From Calliopsis andreniformis (taxonomy: Eukaryota; Arthropoda; Insecta; Hymenoptera; Andrenidae), in assembly GCF_051401765.1 (NCBI RefSeq), contig NW_027480494.1:1860001-1924000 (forward strand): a stretch of 64,000 nucleotides of DNA. Reading direction: 5' to 3'. The position numbers were made by a program, and so were the translations under genes. The stretch's first letter is position 1, and each line of letters opens with the position of its first letter. Below, piece by piece: positions 52,425 through 63,581 of this stretch. Under the pieces are notes generated by a model. It was not told the origin of the DNA. It saw nothing but the letters and a program-made list of their open reading frames with translations, and ran no database searches.

Positions 52425-53710
52425 CTAGCAGCCATAGCGATAGCCATAGCCATAGCAGCCATAGCCATAGCAATAGCAGCCATAGCAATAGCCATAGCAG
52501 CCATAACCACAGCCATAGCAGCCATAGCCATAGCCATAGCAGCCATAGCCATAGCCATAGCAGCCAGACCCAGAGCCACAGCAGCCGTAGACATAGCCAT
52601 AGCCTTGGCAGCCATAGACATAACCATAGCCATAGCAGCCATAGCCATAGCCATAGCAGCAATAGCCATGGCCATAGTAGCCAAAGCCATAGCCATAGCA
52701 GCCATATCCATAGACATAGCCATAGCAGCCATAGCCATAGCCACAGCCATAGCCATTGCCATAGCAGCCATAGCCATAGCCATAGCAGCCATAGCCATAG
52801 GCATAGCAGCCATAGCCATAGCCATAGCAGCCATAGCCATAGCCATAGCAGTCATAGCTATAGCCATAGCCATAGCAGCCATAGCCATAGCCATAGCCAT
52901 AGCAGCCATAGCCATAGCCATAGCAGCCATAGCCATAGCCATACCCATAGCAGCCATAGCAGCCATAGCCATAGCCATAGCCATAGCAGCCATAGCCATA
53001 GCCATAGCAGCCATAGCCATAGCCATAGCAGTCATAGCTATAGCCATAGCCATAGCAGCCATAGCCATAGCCATAGCAGTCATAGCCATAGCCATAGCCA
53101 TAACAGCCATAGCCATGGCAGCCATAGTCATAGCCACAGCCATAGCCATAGCAGCCATAGCCATAGCCATAGCAGCCATAGCCATAGCCATAGCAGCCAT
53201 AGCGATAGCCATAGCAGCCATAGGCATACCCATAGCTGCCGGAGCCAGAGCCACAGCAGCCGTAGACATAGCCACAACCTTAGCTGCCATAGCCATAACC
53301 ATAGCCATAGCAGCCATATCCATAGCCATAGCAGCCATACCAATGGCCATAGTAGCCAAAGCCGTAGCCATAGCAGCCATAGCCATAGCCATAGCCATAG
53401 CAGCCATAGCCATAGCCATAGCCATAGCAGCCATAGCCATAGCCATAGCAGCCATAGCCATAGCCATAGCAGACATAGCCACAGCCATAGCAGCCATAGC
53501 CATAGCCATTGCTGCCATAGGCATAGCCATACCCATAGCAGCCATAGACATAGCCATAGCAGCCATAGCCACAGGCATATCCATAGCAGCCGTATCCATA
53601 GCCATAGCCATAGCAGCCGTATCCACAGCCATAGTAGCCATAGCCATAGCAGTCATAGCTATAGCCATAGCCATAGCAGCCATAGCCATAGCCATAGCAG
53701 TCATAGCCAT

Positions 53711-53720
53711 AGCCAAGCCA
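53711..53720 (+). other. -1 deletion AGCCAAGCCA, copy 2
   Basis: Same deletion in U copy 2. The distance to the next +1 junction is about 460 bp rather than 410 bp because of a 48-bp insertion near 54,064. Confidence 0.9.
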
Positions 53721-54172
53721 TAACAGCCATAGCCATGGCAGCCATAGTCATAGCCACAGCCATAGCCATAGCAGCCATAGCCATAGCCATAGCAGCCATA
53801 GCCATAGCCATAGCAGCCATAGCGATAGCCATAGCAGCCATAGGCATACCCATAGCTGCCGGAGCCAGAGCCACAGCAGAAGTAGACATAGCCATAACCT
53901 TAGCAGCCATAGCCATAACCATAGCCATAGCAGCCATATCCATAGCCATAGCAGCCATACCAATGGCCATAGTAGCCAAAGCCGTAGCCATAGCAGCCAT
54001 AGACATAGCCATAGCAGCCATAGCCATAGCCATAGCAGCCATAGGCATAGCCATACCCATAGCAGCCATAGCCATGGCCATAGCCATAGCAGCCATAGCC
54101 ATAGCCATAGCAGCCATAGCTATAGCCATACCCATAGCAGCCATAGCCATAGCCATAGCCGTCATAGCCATA

Positions 54173-54182
54173 GCCATTAGCC
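54173..54182 (+). other. +1 junction GCCATTAGCC, 54.2 kb
   Basis: Opens W copy 2. Followed by GCGATGGCC, where the sister copies have GCGATAGCC. Confidence 0.92.
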
Positions 54183-55470
54183 ATAGCAGCCATAGCGATG
54201 GCCATAGCCATAGCAGCCATAGACATAGCAATAGCAGCCATAGCAATAGCCATAGCAGCCATAACCACAGCCATAGCAGCCATAGCCATAGCCATAGCAG
54301 CCAGAGCCAGAGCCACAGCAGCCGTAGACATAGCCATAGCCTTGGCAGCCATAGACATAACCATAGCCATAGCAGCCATAGCCATAGCCATAGCAGTTAT
54401 AGCCATAGACATAGCCATAGCAGCCATAGCCATAGCCATAGCCATAGCAGACATAGCCATAGCCATAGCAGCCATAGCCATAGCCAAACCCATAGCAGCC
54501 ATAGCCATATCCATAGCAGTCATGGCCATAGCCATAGACAAAGCAGCCATAGCCATAGCCACAGCCATAGCAGCCATAGCCATAACCATAGCAGCCATAG
54601 CCATAGCCATAGCAGACTTAACCACAGCCACAGCAGTCATAGCCATAGCCATAGCAGCCATAGCCATAGCCATAGCAGCCAGAGCCAGAGCCACAGCAGC
54701 CGTAGACATAGCCATAGCCTTAGGGGCCATAGACATAACCATAGCCATAGCAGCCATAGAAATAGCCATAGCCGCCACAGCCGTGGCCATAGTATCCAAA
54801 ACCATAGCCATAGCAGCCATAGCCAAAGACATAGCCATAGCAGCCATAGCCATAGCCATAGCCATAGCCATAGCAGCCATAGCCATAGCCATAGCAGACA
54901 TAGCCATAGCCATAGCCATAGCAGCCGTATCCATAGCCATAGTAGCCATAGCCATAGCCATAGCAGCCATAGCCGCCATAGCCATAGCCATAGCAGCCAT
55001 AGCCATAGCCATACCCATAGCAGCCATAGCCATAGCCATAGCCTTAGCAGCAATAGCCATAGTCATAGCCATAGCCATAGCAGCTATAGCCATAGCCATA
55101 GCCATAGCAGCCACAGCCGTAGCCATAGCAGCCATAGCCATAGCCATAGCAGCCATAGTAGACATAGCCATAGCCATAGCAGCCATAGCCATAGCCATAG
55201 CAGCCATAGCCATAGCTATAGCAGCCAGAGCCAGAGTCACAGCAGCCGTAGACATAGCCACAGCCTTAGCAGCCATAGCCATAACCATAGCTATAGCAGC
55301 CATAGCCATAGCAGCCATAGCCATATCCATAGCAGCCAGAGCCAGAGCCACAGCAGCCGTGGGCATAGCCATAGCATCCATAGCCATAGCAGCCGTAGCC
55401 ATAGCCATAGCTGCCATAGTCATAACCTTAGCAATTGCAGCCATAGCCATAGCCATAGCAGCCACAGCCG

Positions 55471-56208
55471 TAGCCATACCCATAGCAGCCATAGCCATAG
55501 CCATAGCCGTCATAGCCATAGCCACAGCCATAGGAGCCATAGCCATAGCCATAGCCATAGCAGCCATAGCCATAGCCATAGCAGCCATAGCAATAGCCAT
55601 AGCAGCCATAACCACAGCCATAGCAGCCATAGCCATAGCCATAGCAGCCATAGCCATCGCCATAGCAGCCAGAGCCAGAGCCACAGCAGCCGTAGACATA
55701 GCCATAGCCTTGGCAGCCATAGACATAACCATGGCCATAGCAGCCATAGCCATAGCCATAGCAGCCATAGCCATAGCCATAGCAGCCGTAGCGATAGCCA
55801 TAGCACCCATAGGCATACCCATAGCAGCCGGAGCCAGAGCCACAGCAGCCGTAGACATAGCCATAGCCTTAGCAGCCATAGCCATAGCCATAGCCATAGC
55901 CATAGCCGTCATAGCCATAGCCACAGCCATAGGAGCCATAGCCATAGCCATAGCCATAGCAGTCATAGCCATAGCCATAGTTGCCATAGTCATAACCATA
56001 GCCATAGAAGCCATAGCCATAGCCATAGCAGCCATAGCCGTAGCCATAGCAGCAATAGCCACAGCCATAGCAGCCATAGCCATAGCCATAGCAGCCACAG
56101 GCAGAGCCACAGCAGCCGTAGACATAGCCATAGCCTTAGGAGCCATAGACATAACCATAGCCATAGCAGCCATAGCCGTAGCCGTAGCCGCCACAGCCAT
56201 GGCCATAG
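55471..56208 (+). repeat. Higher-order repeat H13 (0.74 kb), copy 1
   Basis: Matches 62,850-63,581 at offset 7379 bp then 7373 bp; the 6-bp step is one hexamer near 55,890. Shared text: ATAGTTGCCATAGTC, GCCACAGGCAGAGCC, GCCGTAGCCGTAGCCGCC. Confidence 0.87.
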
Positions 56209-56645
56209 TATCCAAAACCATAGCCATAGCAGCCATAGCCAAAGACATGGCCATAGCAGCCATAGCCAAAGACATAGCCGTTGCAGCCATAGCCATAGCC
56301 ATAGCAGACATAGCCATAGCCATAGCCATAGCAGCCGTATCCATAGCCATAGTAGCCATAGCAATAGCCATAGCACCCATAGTCGCCATAGCCATAACCA
56401 TAGCAGCCATAGCCATAGCCATAGCAGCCATAGCCATAGCCATAGCAGCCATAGCCACAGCCAGAGCAGCCATAGCCAAAGCCATAGCAGCCATAGCCAT
56501 AGCCATAGCAGCCATAGGCATAGCCATACCCATAGCAGCCATAGCCATGGCCATAGCCATAGCAGCCATAGCCATAGCCATAGCAGCCATAGCTATAGCC
56601 ATACCCATAGCAGCCATAGCCATAGCCATAGCCGTCATAGCCATA

Positions 56646-56655
56646 GCCATTAGCC
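56646..56655 (+). other. +1 junction GCCATTAGCC, 56.6 kb
   Basis: Opens U copy 3; 2473 bp after the previous junction, the longest W segment. Confidence 0.92.
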
Positions 56656-58118
56656 ATAGCAGCCATAGCGATAGCCATAGCCATAGCAGCCATAGACATA
56701 GCAATAGCAGCCATAGCAATAGCCATAGCAGCCATAACCACAGCCATAGCAGCCATAGCCATAGCCATAGCAGCCAGAGCCAGAGCCACAGCAGCCGTAG
56801 ACATAGCCATAGCCTTGGCAGCCATAGACATAACCATAGCCATAGCAGCCATAGCCATAGCCATAGCAGTTATAGCCATAGACATAGCCAGAGCAGCCAT
56901 AGCCATAGCCATAGCCATAGCAGACATAGCCATAGCCATAGCAGCCATAGCCATAGCCAAACCCATAGCAGCCATAGCCATATCCATAGCAGTCATGGCC
57001 ATAGCCATAGACAAAGCAGGCATAGCCATAGCCACAGCCATAGCAGCCATAGCCATATCCATAGCAGCCATAGCAATAGCCATAGCAGCCATAACCACAG
57101 CCATAGCAGCCATAGCCATAGCCATAGCAGCCATAGCCATAGCCATAGCAGCCAGACCCAGAGCCACAGCAGCCGTAGACATAGCCATAGCCTTGGCAGC
57201 CATAGACATAACCATAGCCATAGCAGCCATAGCCATAGCCATAGCAGCAATAGCCATGGCCATAGTAGCCAAAGCCATAGCCATAGCAGCCATATCCATA
57301 GACATAGCCATAGCAGCCATAGCCATAGCCACAGCCATAGCCATTGCCATAGCAGCCATAGCCATAGCCATAGCAGCCATAGCCATAGGCATAGCAGCCA
57401 TAGCCATAGCCATAGCAGCCATAGCCATAGCCATAGCAGTCATAGCTATAGCCATAGCCATAGCAGCCATAGCCATAGCCATAGCAGTCATAGCCATAGC
57501 CATAGCCATAACAGCCATAGCCATGGCAGCCATAGTCATAGCCACAGCCATAGCCATAGCAGCCATAGCCATAGCCATAGCAGCCATAGCCATAGCCATA
57601 GCAGCCATAGCGATAGCCATAGCAGCCATAGGCATACCCATAGCTGCCGGAGCCAGAGCCACAGCAGCCGTAGACATAGCCACAACCTTAGCTGCCATAG
57701 CCATAACCATAGCCATAGCAGCCATATCCATAGCCATAGCAGCCATACCAATGGCCATAGTAGCCAAAGCCGTAGCCATAGCAGCCATAGCCATAGCCAT
57801 AGCCATAGCAGCCATAGCCATAGCCATAGCCATAGCAGCCATAGCCATAGCCATAGCAGCCATAGCCATAGCCATAGCAGACATAGCCACAGCCATAGCA
57901 GCCATAGCCATAGCCATTGCTGCCACAGGCATAGCCATACCCATAGCAGCCATAGACATAGCCATAGCAGCCATAGCCACAGGCATATCCATAGCAGCCG
58001 TATCCATAGCCATAGCCATAGCAGCCGTATCCACAGCCATAGTAGCCATAGCCATAGCAGTCATAGCTATAACCATAGCCATAGCAGCCATAGCCATAGC
58101 CATAGCAGTCATAGCCAT

Positions 58119-58128
58119 AGCCAAGCCA
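58119..58128 (+). other. -1 deletion AGCCAAGCCA, copy 3
   Basis: Same deletion in U copy 3, followed by CATGGGAGCC where the other copies have CATGGCAGCC. Confidence 0.9.
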
Positions 58129-58532
58129 TAACAGCCATAGCCATGGGAGCCATAGTCATAGCCACAGCCATAGCCATAGCAGCCATAGCCATAGCCATAG
58201 CAGCCATAGCCATAGCCATAGCAGCCATAGCGATAGCCATAGCAGCCATAGGCATACCCATAGCTGCCGGAGCCAGAGCCACAGCGGAAGTAGACATAGC
58301 CATAACCTTAGCAGCCATAGCCATAACCATAGCCATAGCAGCCATATCCATAGCCATAGCAGCCATACCAATGGCCATAGTAGCCAAAGCCGTAGCCATA
58401 GCAGCCATAGACATAGCCATAGCAGCCATAGCCATAGCCATAGCAGCCATAGGCATAGCCATACCCATAGCAGCCATAGCTATAGCCATACCCATAGCAG
58501 CCATAGCCATAGCCATAGCCGTCATAGCCATA

Positions 58533-58542
58533 GCCATTAGCC
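58533..58542 (+). other. +1 junction GCCATTAGCC, 58.5 kb
   Basis: Opens W copy 3; again about 410 bp after a -1 deletion (58,120). Confidence 0.92.
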
Positions 58543-60111
58543 ATAGCAGCCATAGCGATAGCCATAGCCATAGCAGCCATAGACATAGCAATAGCAGCCA
58601 TAGCAATAGCCATAGCAGCCATAACCACAGCCATAGCAGCCATAGCCATAGCCATAGCAGCCAGAGCCAGAGCCACAGCAGCCGTAGACATAGCCATAGC
58701 CTTGGCAGCCATAGACATAACCATAGCCATAGCAGCCATAGCCATAGCCATAGCAGTTATAGCCATAGACATAGCCATAGCAGCCATAGCCATAGCCATA
58801 GCCATAGCAGACATAGCCATAGCCATAGCAGCCATAGCCATAGCCAAACCCATAGCAGCCATAGCCATATCCATAGCAGTCATGGCCATAGCCATAGACA
58901 AAGCAGCCATAGCCATAGCCACAGCCATAGCAGCCATAGCCATAACCATAGCAGCCATAGCCATAGCCATAGCAGACGTAACCACAGCCACAGCAGTCAT
59001 AGCCATAGCCATAGCAGCCATAGCCATAGCCATAGCAGCCAGAGCCAGAGCCACAGCAGCCGTAGACATAGCCATAGCCGTAGGGGCCATAGACATAACC
59101 ATAGCCATAGCAGCCATAGAAATAGCCATAGCCGCCACAGCCGTGGCCATAGTATCCCAAACCATAGCCATAGCAGCCATAGCCAAAGACATAGCCATAG
59201 CAGCCATAGCCATAGCCATAGCCATAGCCATAGCAGCCATAGCCATAGCCATAGCAGACATAGCCATAGCCATAGCCATAGCAGCCGTATCCATAGCCAT
59301 AGTAGCCATAGCCATAGCCATAGCAGCCATAGCCGCCATAGCCATAGCCATAGCAGCCATAGCCATAGCCATACCCATAGCAGCCATAGCCATAGCCATA
59401 GCCTTAGCAGCAATAGCCATAGTCATAGCCATAGCCATAGCAGCTATAGCCATAGCCATAGCCATAGCAGCCACAGCCGTAGCCATAGCAGCCATAGCCA
59501 TAGCCATAGCAGCCATAGTAGACATAGCCATAGCCATAGCAGCCATAGCCATAGCCATAGCAGCCATAGCCATAGCTATAGCAGCCAGAGCCAGAGTCAC
59601 AGCAGCCGTAGACATAGCCACAGCCTTAGCAGCCATAGCCATAACCATAGCTATAGCAGCCATAGCCATAGCAGCCATAGCCATATCCATAGCAGCCAGA
59701 GCCAGAGCCACAGCAGCCAGAGCCATAGCAGCCAGAGCCAGAGCCACAGCAGCCGTAGACATAGCCATAGCCTTTGCAGCCATAGACATAATCATAGCCA
59801 TAGCAGCCATAGCCATAGCCACAGCAGCCACAGCCATGGCCATAGTAGCCAAAGCCATAGCCATGGCCATAGTAGCCAAAGCCATAGCCATTGCAGCCAT
59901 AGCCATAGACATAGCCATAGCCGCCAAAACCATAGCCGTAGCCATAGCCATAGCAGCCATAGCCATAGCCATAGCAGTCATAGCTATAGCCATAGCCATA
60001 GCAGCCATAGCCATAGCCATAGCCATAGCAGCCATAGCCATAGCCATAGCAGCCATAGCCATAGCCATACCCATAGCAGCCATAGCCATAGCCATAGCCG
60101 TCATAGCCATA

Positions 60112-60121
60112 GCCATTAGCC
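60112..60121 (+). other. +1 junction GCCATTAGCC, 60.1 kb
   Basis: Last member of the family; no further phase change is detectable from here to 64,000. Confidence 0.92.
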
Positions 60122-62481
60122 ATAGCAGCCATAGCGATAGCCATAGCCATAGCAGCCATAGCCATAGCAATAGCAGCCATAGCAATAGCCATAGCAGCCA
60201 TAACCACAGCCATAGCAGCCATAGCCATAGCCATAGCAGCCATAGCCATAGCCATAGCAGCCAGACCCAGAGCCACAGCAGCCGTAGACATAGCCATAGC
60301 CTTGGCAGCCATAGACATAACCACAGCCATAGCAGCCATAGCCATAGCCATAGCAGCAATAGCCATGGCCATAGTAGCCGTAGCGATAGCCATAGCACCC
60401 ATAGGCATACCCATAGCAGCCGGAGCCAGAGCCACAGCAGCCGTAGACATAGCCATAGCCTTAGCAGCCATAGCCATAGCCATAGCCATAGCAGCCATAG
60501 CCATAGCCATAGCAGCCATACCAATGGCCATAGTAGCCAAAGCCGTAGCCATAGCAGCCATAGCCATAGCCATATCCATAGCGGCCATAGCCATAGCCAT
60601 AGCAGTCATAGCCATAGCCATAGCCATAGCAGCCATGGCCATAGCCATAGCCATAGCAGCCATAGCCATAGCCATGGCAACCATAGCCATAGCCATAGCA
60701 GACATAGCCACAGCCATAGCAGCCATAGCCATAGCCATAGCTGCCATAGGCATAGCCATACCCATAGCAGCCATAGACATAGCCATAGCAGTCATAGCCA
60801 TAGATATAGCCATAGCAGCCATAGCCATAGCCATAGCCATAGCAGCCATAGCCTTAGCCATAGCAGCCATAGCAATAGCCATAGCAGCCATAACCACAGC
60901 CATAGCAGCCATAGCCATAGCCACAGCAGCCATAGCCATAGCCATAGCAGTTATAGCCATAGACATAGCCATAGCAGCCATAGCCATAGCCATAGCCATA
61001 GCAGACATAGCCATAGCCATAGCAGCCATAGCCATAGCCAAACCCATAGCAGCCATAGCCATAGCCATAGCAGTCATGGACATAGCCATAGACAAAGCAG
61101 CCATAGCCATAGCCACTGCCATAGCAGCCATAGCCATAACCATAGCAGCCATAGCCATAGCCATAGCAGACATAACCACAGCCACAGCAGCCATAGCCAT
61201 AGCCATAGCAGCCATAGCCATAGCCATAGCAGCCATAACCACAGCCACAGCAGCCATAGCCATAGCCATAGCAGCCATAGACATAGCCACAGCAGCCAGT
61301 GGCAGAGCCACAGCTGCCGTAGACATAGCCATAGCCTTAGCAGCCGTAGACATAACCATAGCCATTGCAGCCATAGCCATTGCCATAGCAGCCATATCCA
61401 TGGACATAGTAGCCAAAGCCATAGCCATAGCAGCCATAGCCATAGACATAGCCATAGCAGCCATAGCCGTAGCCATAGCCATAGCCATAGCAGTCATAGC
61501 CATAGCCATAGTTGCCATAGTCATAACCATAGCCATAGAAGCCATAGCCATAGCCATAGCAGCCATAGCCTTAGCAGCCATAGCCACAGTCATAGCAGCC
61601 ATAGCCATAGCCATAGCCAAAGCAGCCATAGACATAGCCATAGCAGCCATAGCCATAGCCATACCCATAGCAGCCACAGCCGTAGCCATAGCAGCCATAG
61701 CCATAGCCATAGCAGACATAGCCATAGCCATAGCCATAGCAGCCTTAGCCATAGCCATAGTCATAGCAGCCATAGCCATAGCCATAGCCATAGCAGCCAT
61801 AGCCAAAGCCATAGCAGCCATAGCCATAGCAGCCGCAGCCATAGCCATAGCCATAGCAGCCATTGCCATAGCCATAGCAGCCATAACCACAGCCATAGCG
61901 GCCATAGCCATCGCCATAGCAGCCAGAGCCATAACAGCCAGAGCCAGAGCCACAGCAGCCGTAGACATAGCAATAGCCTTAGCAGCCATAGACATAATCA
62001 TAGCCATAGCAGCCATAGCCATAGCCACAGCAGCCATAGCCATGGCCATAGTAGCCATAGCCATAGCCATACCCATAGCAGCCATAGCCATAGCCATAGC
62101 CATAGCAGCCATAGCCATATCCATAGCAGCCATAGCCATAGCCATAGCCTTAGGAGCCATAGACATAACCATAGCCATAGCAGACATAGAAATAGCCATA
62201 GCCGCCACAGCCATGGCCATAGTATTCAAAACCATAGCCATAGCAGCCGTAGACATAGACATAGCCATAGCAGCCATAGCCATAGCCATAGCCATAGCCA
62301 TAGCAGCCATAGCCATAGCCGTAGCAGCCATAGCCATAGCCATAGCAGCCATAGCAGCCATAGCGATAGCCATAGCAGCCAGAGGCATACCCATAGCAGC
62401 CGGAGCCAGAGCCACAGCAGCCGTAGACATAGCCATAGCCTTAGCATTCATAGCCATAGCCATAGCCATAGCAGCCATAGC
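60122..62481 (+). repeat. Array segment right of the super-repeat
   Basis: Includes H12 copy 2 (60,376-61,468), then text resembling 16.3 kb (ATAGTTGCCATAGTC, 61,508), 42.5 kb (GCCATTGCCATAGCC, 61,860) and 21.0-21.4 kb (GTATTCAAAACC, 62,222). No gene is visible. Confidence 0.72.
60376..61468 (+). repeat. Higher-order repeat H12 (1.1 kb), copy 2
   Basis: Second copy of 47,091-48,183. It starts abruptly at AGTAGCCGTAGCG (60,373), where a GTAGCCAAAG text would be expected, marking a recombination joint. Confidence 0.87.
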
Positions 62482-63280
62482 CATAGCCATAGCAGCCATA
62501 GCGATAGCCATAGCAGCCATAGCCATAGCCATAGCAGTCATAGCCATAGCCATAGAAATAACAGCCATAGCCATAGTAGCCATAGCCATAGCCATAGCCA
62601 TAGCCGTAGCAGCCATAGCCATAGCCATAGCAGCCATAGCCATAGCCATAGCAGCCATAGCCATAGCCAGAGCAGTCATAGCCACAGCCATAGCAGTCAT
62701 GGCCATAGCCATAGCAGCCATAGGCATAGCCATACCCATAGCAGCCATAGCCATAGCCATAGCAGTCATAGCTATAGCCATAGCCATTGCAGCCATAGCC
62801 ATAGCCATAGCCATAGCAGCCATAGAAATAGCCATAGCAGCCATAGCCATAGCCATACCCATAGCAGCCATAGCCATAGCCATAGCCGTCATAGCCATAG
62901 CCACAGCCATAGGAGCCATAGCCATAGCCATAGCCATAGCAGCCATAGCCATAGCCATAGCAGCCATAGCAATAGCCATAGCAGCCATAACCACAGCCAT
63001 AGCAGCCATAGCCATAGCCATAGCAGCCATAGCCATCGCCATAGCAGCCAGAGCCAGAGCCACAGCAGCCGTAGACATAGCCATAGCCTTGGCAGCCATA
63101 GACATAACCATGGCCATAGCAGCCATAGCCATAGCCATAGCAGCCATAGCCATAGCCATAGCAGCCGTAGCGATAGCCATAGCACCCATAGGCATACCCA
63201 TAGCAGCCGGAGCCAGAGCCACAGCAGCCGTAGACATAGCCATAGCCTTAGCAGCCATAGCCATAGCCATAGCCATAGCC
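62482..63280 (+). repeat. Higher-order repeat H11 (0.8 kb), copy 2
   Basis: Second copy of 46,410-47,208. The text immediately left (62,226-62,447) instead matches 21,176-21,397 at offset 41,050 bp, so the join lies near 62,450-62,480. Confidence 0.85.
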
Positions 63281-63581
63281 GTCATAGCCATAGCCACAGC
63301 CATAGGAGCCATAGCCATAGCCATAGCCATAGCAGTCATAGCCATAGCCATAGTTGCCATAGTCATAACCATAGCCATAGAAGCCATAGCCATAGCCATA
63401 GCAGCCATAGCCGTAGCCATAGCAGCAATAGCCACAGCCATAGCAGCCATAGCCATAGCCATAGCAGCCACAGGCAGAGCCACAGCAGCCGTAGACATAG
63501 CCATAGCCTTAGGAGCCATAGACATAACCATAGCCATAGCAGCCATAGCCGTAGCCGTAGCCGCCACAGCCATGGCCATAG
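62850..63581 (+). repeat. Higher-order repeat H13 (0.73 kb), copy 2
   Basis: Second copy of 55,471-56,208. Right edge at GGCCATAGCAGCC, where copy 1 continues GGCCATAGTATCC. Confidence 0.87.

Larger units (their letters stand above)
52415..54182 (+). repeat. Super-repeat segment U, copy 2 (1.77 kb)
   Basis: Lacks the first part of U that carries GCAGTTATAG in the other copies. Otherwise matches U copy 1. The opening junction reads GCCATTAGCCCTAGCAGCC, a variant of the others. Confidence 0.86.
54173..56655 (+). repeat. Super-repeat segment W, copy 2 (2.48 kb)
   Basis: Its first 1.19 kb (to 55,358) matches 58,533-59,718 at offset 4360 bp, with four substitutions seen: GATGG/GATAG, CTTAACC/CGTAACC, CCTTAGGGG/CCGTAGGGG, CCAAAACC/CCCAAACC. 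The second half is a different block shared with 62.85-63.58 kb. Confidence 0.88.
56646..58542 (+). repeat. Super-repeat segment U, copy 3 (1.9 kb)
   Basis: Lacks about 180 bp (30 hexamer lengths) present in U copies 1 and 2 (about 52.92-53.1 kb) and a 48-bp segment present near 54,064. Carries the deletion GCCAAGCC at 58,120. Local variants: GACATAGCCAGAGC near 56,888 and GCTGCCACAGGC near 57,920. Confidence 0.87.
58533..60121 (+). repeat. Super-repeat segment W, copy 3 (1.6 kb)
   Basis: First 1.19 kb matches W copy 2. From 59,719 it switches to GCCAGAGCCATAGCAGCC text like that at 18.43 kb, 19.6 kb and 2.54 kb, then rejoins the GTCATAGCTATAG text before the junction at 60,112. Confidence 0.86.
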
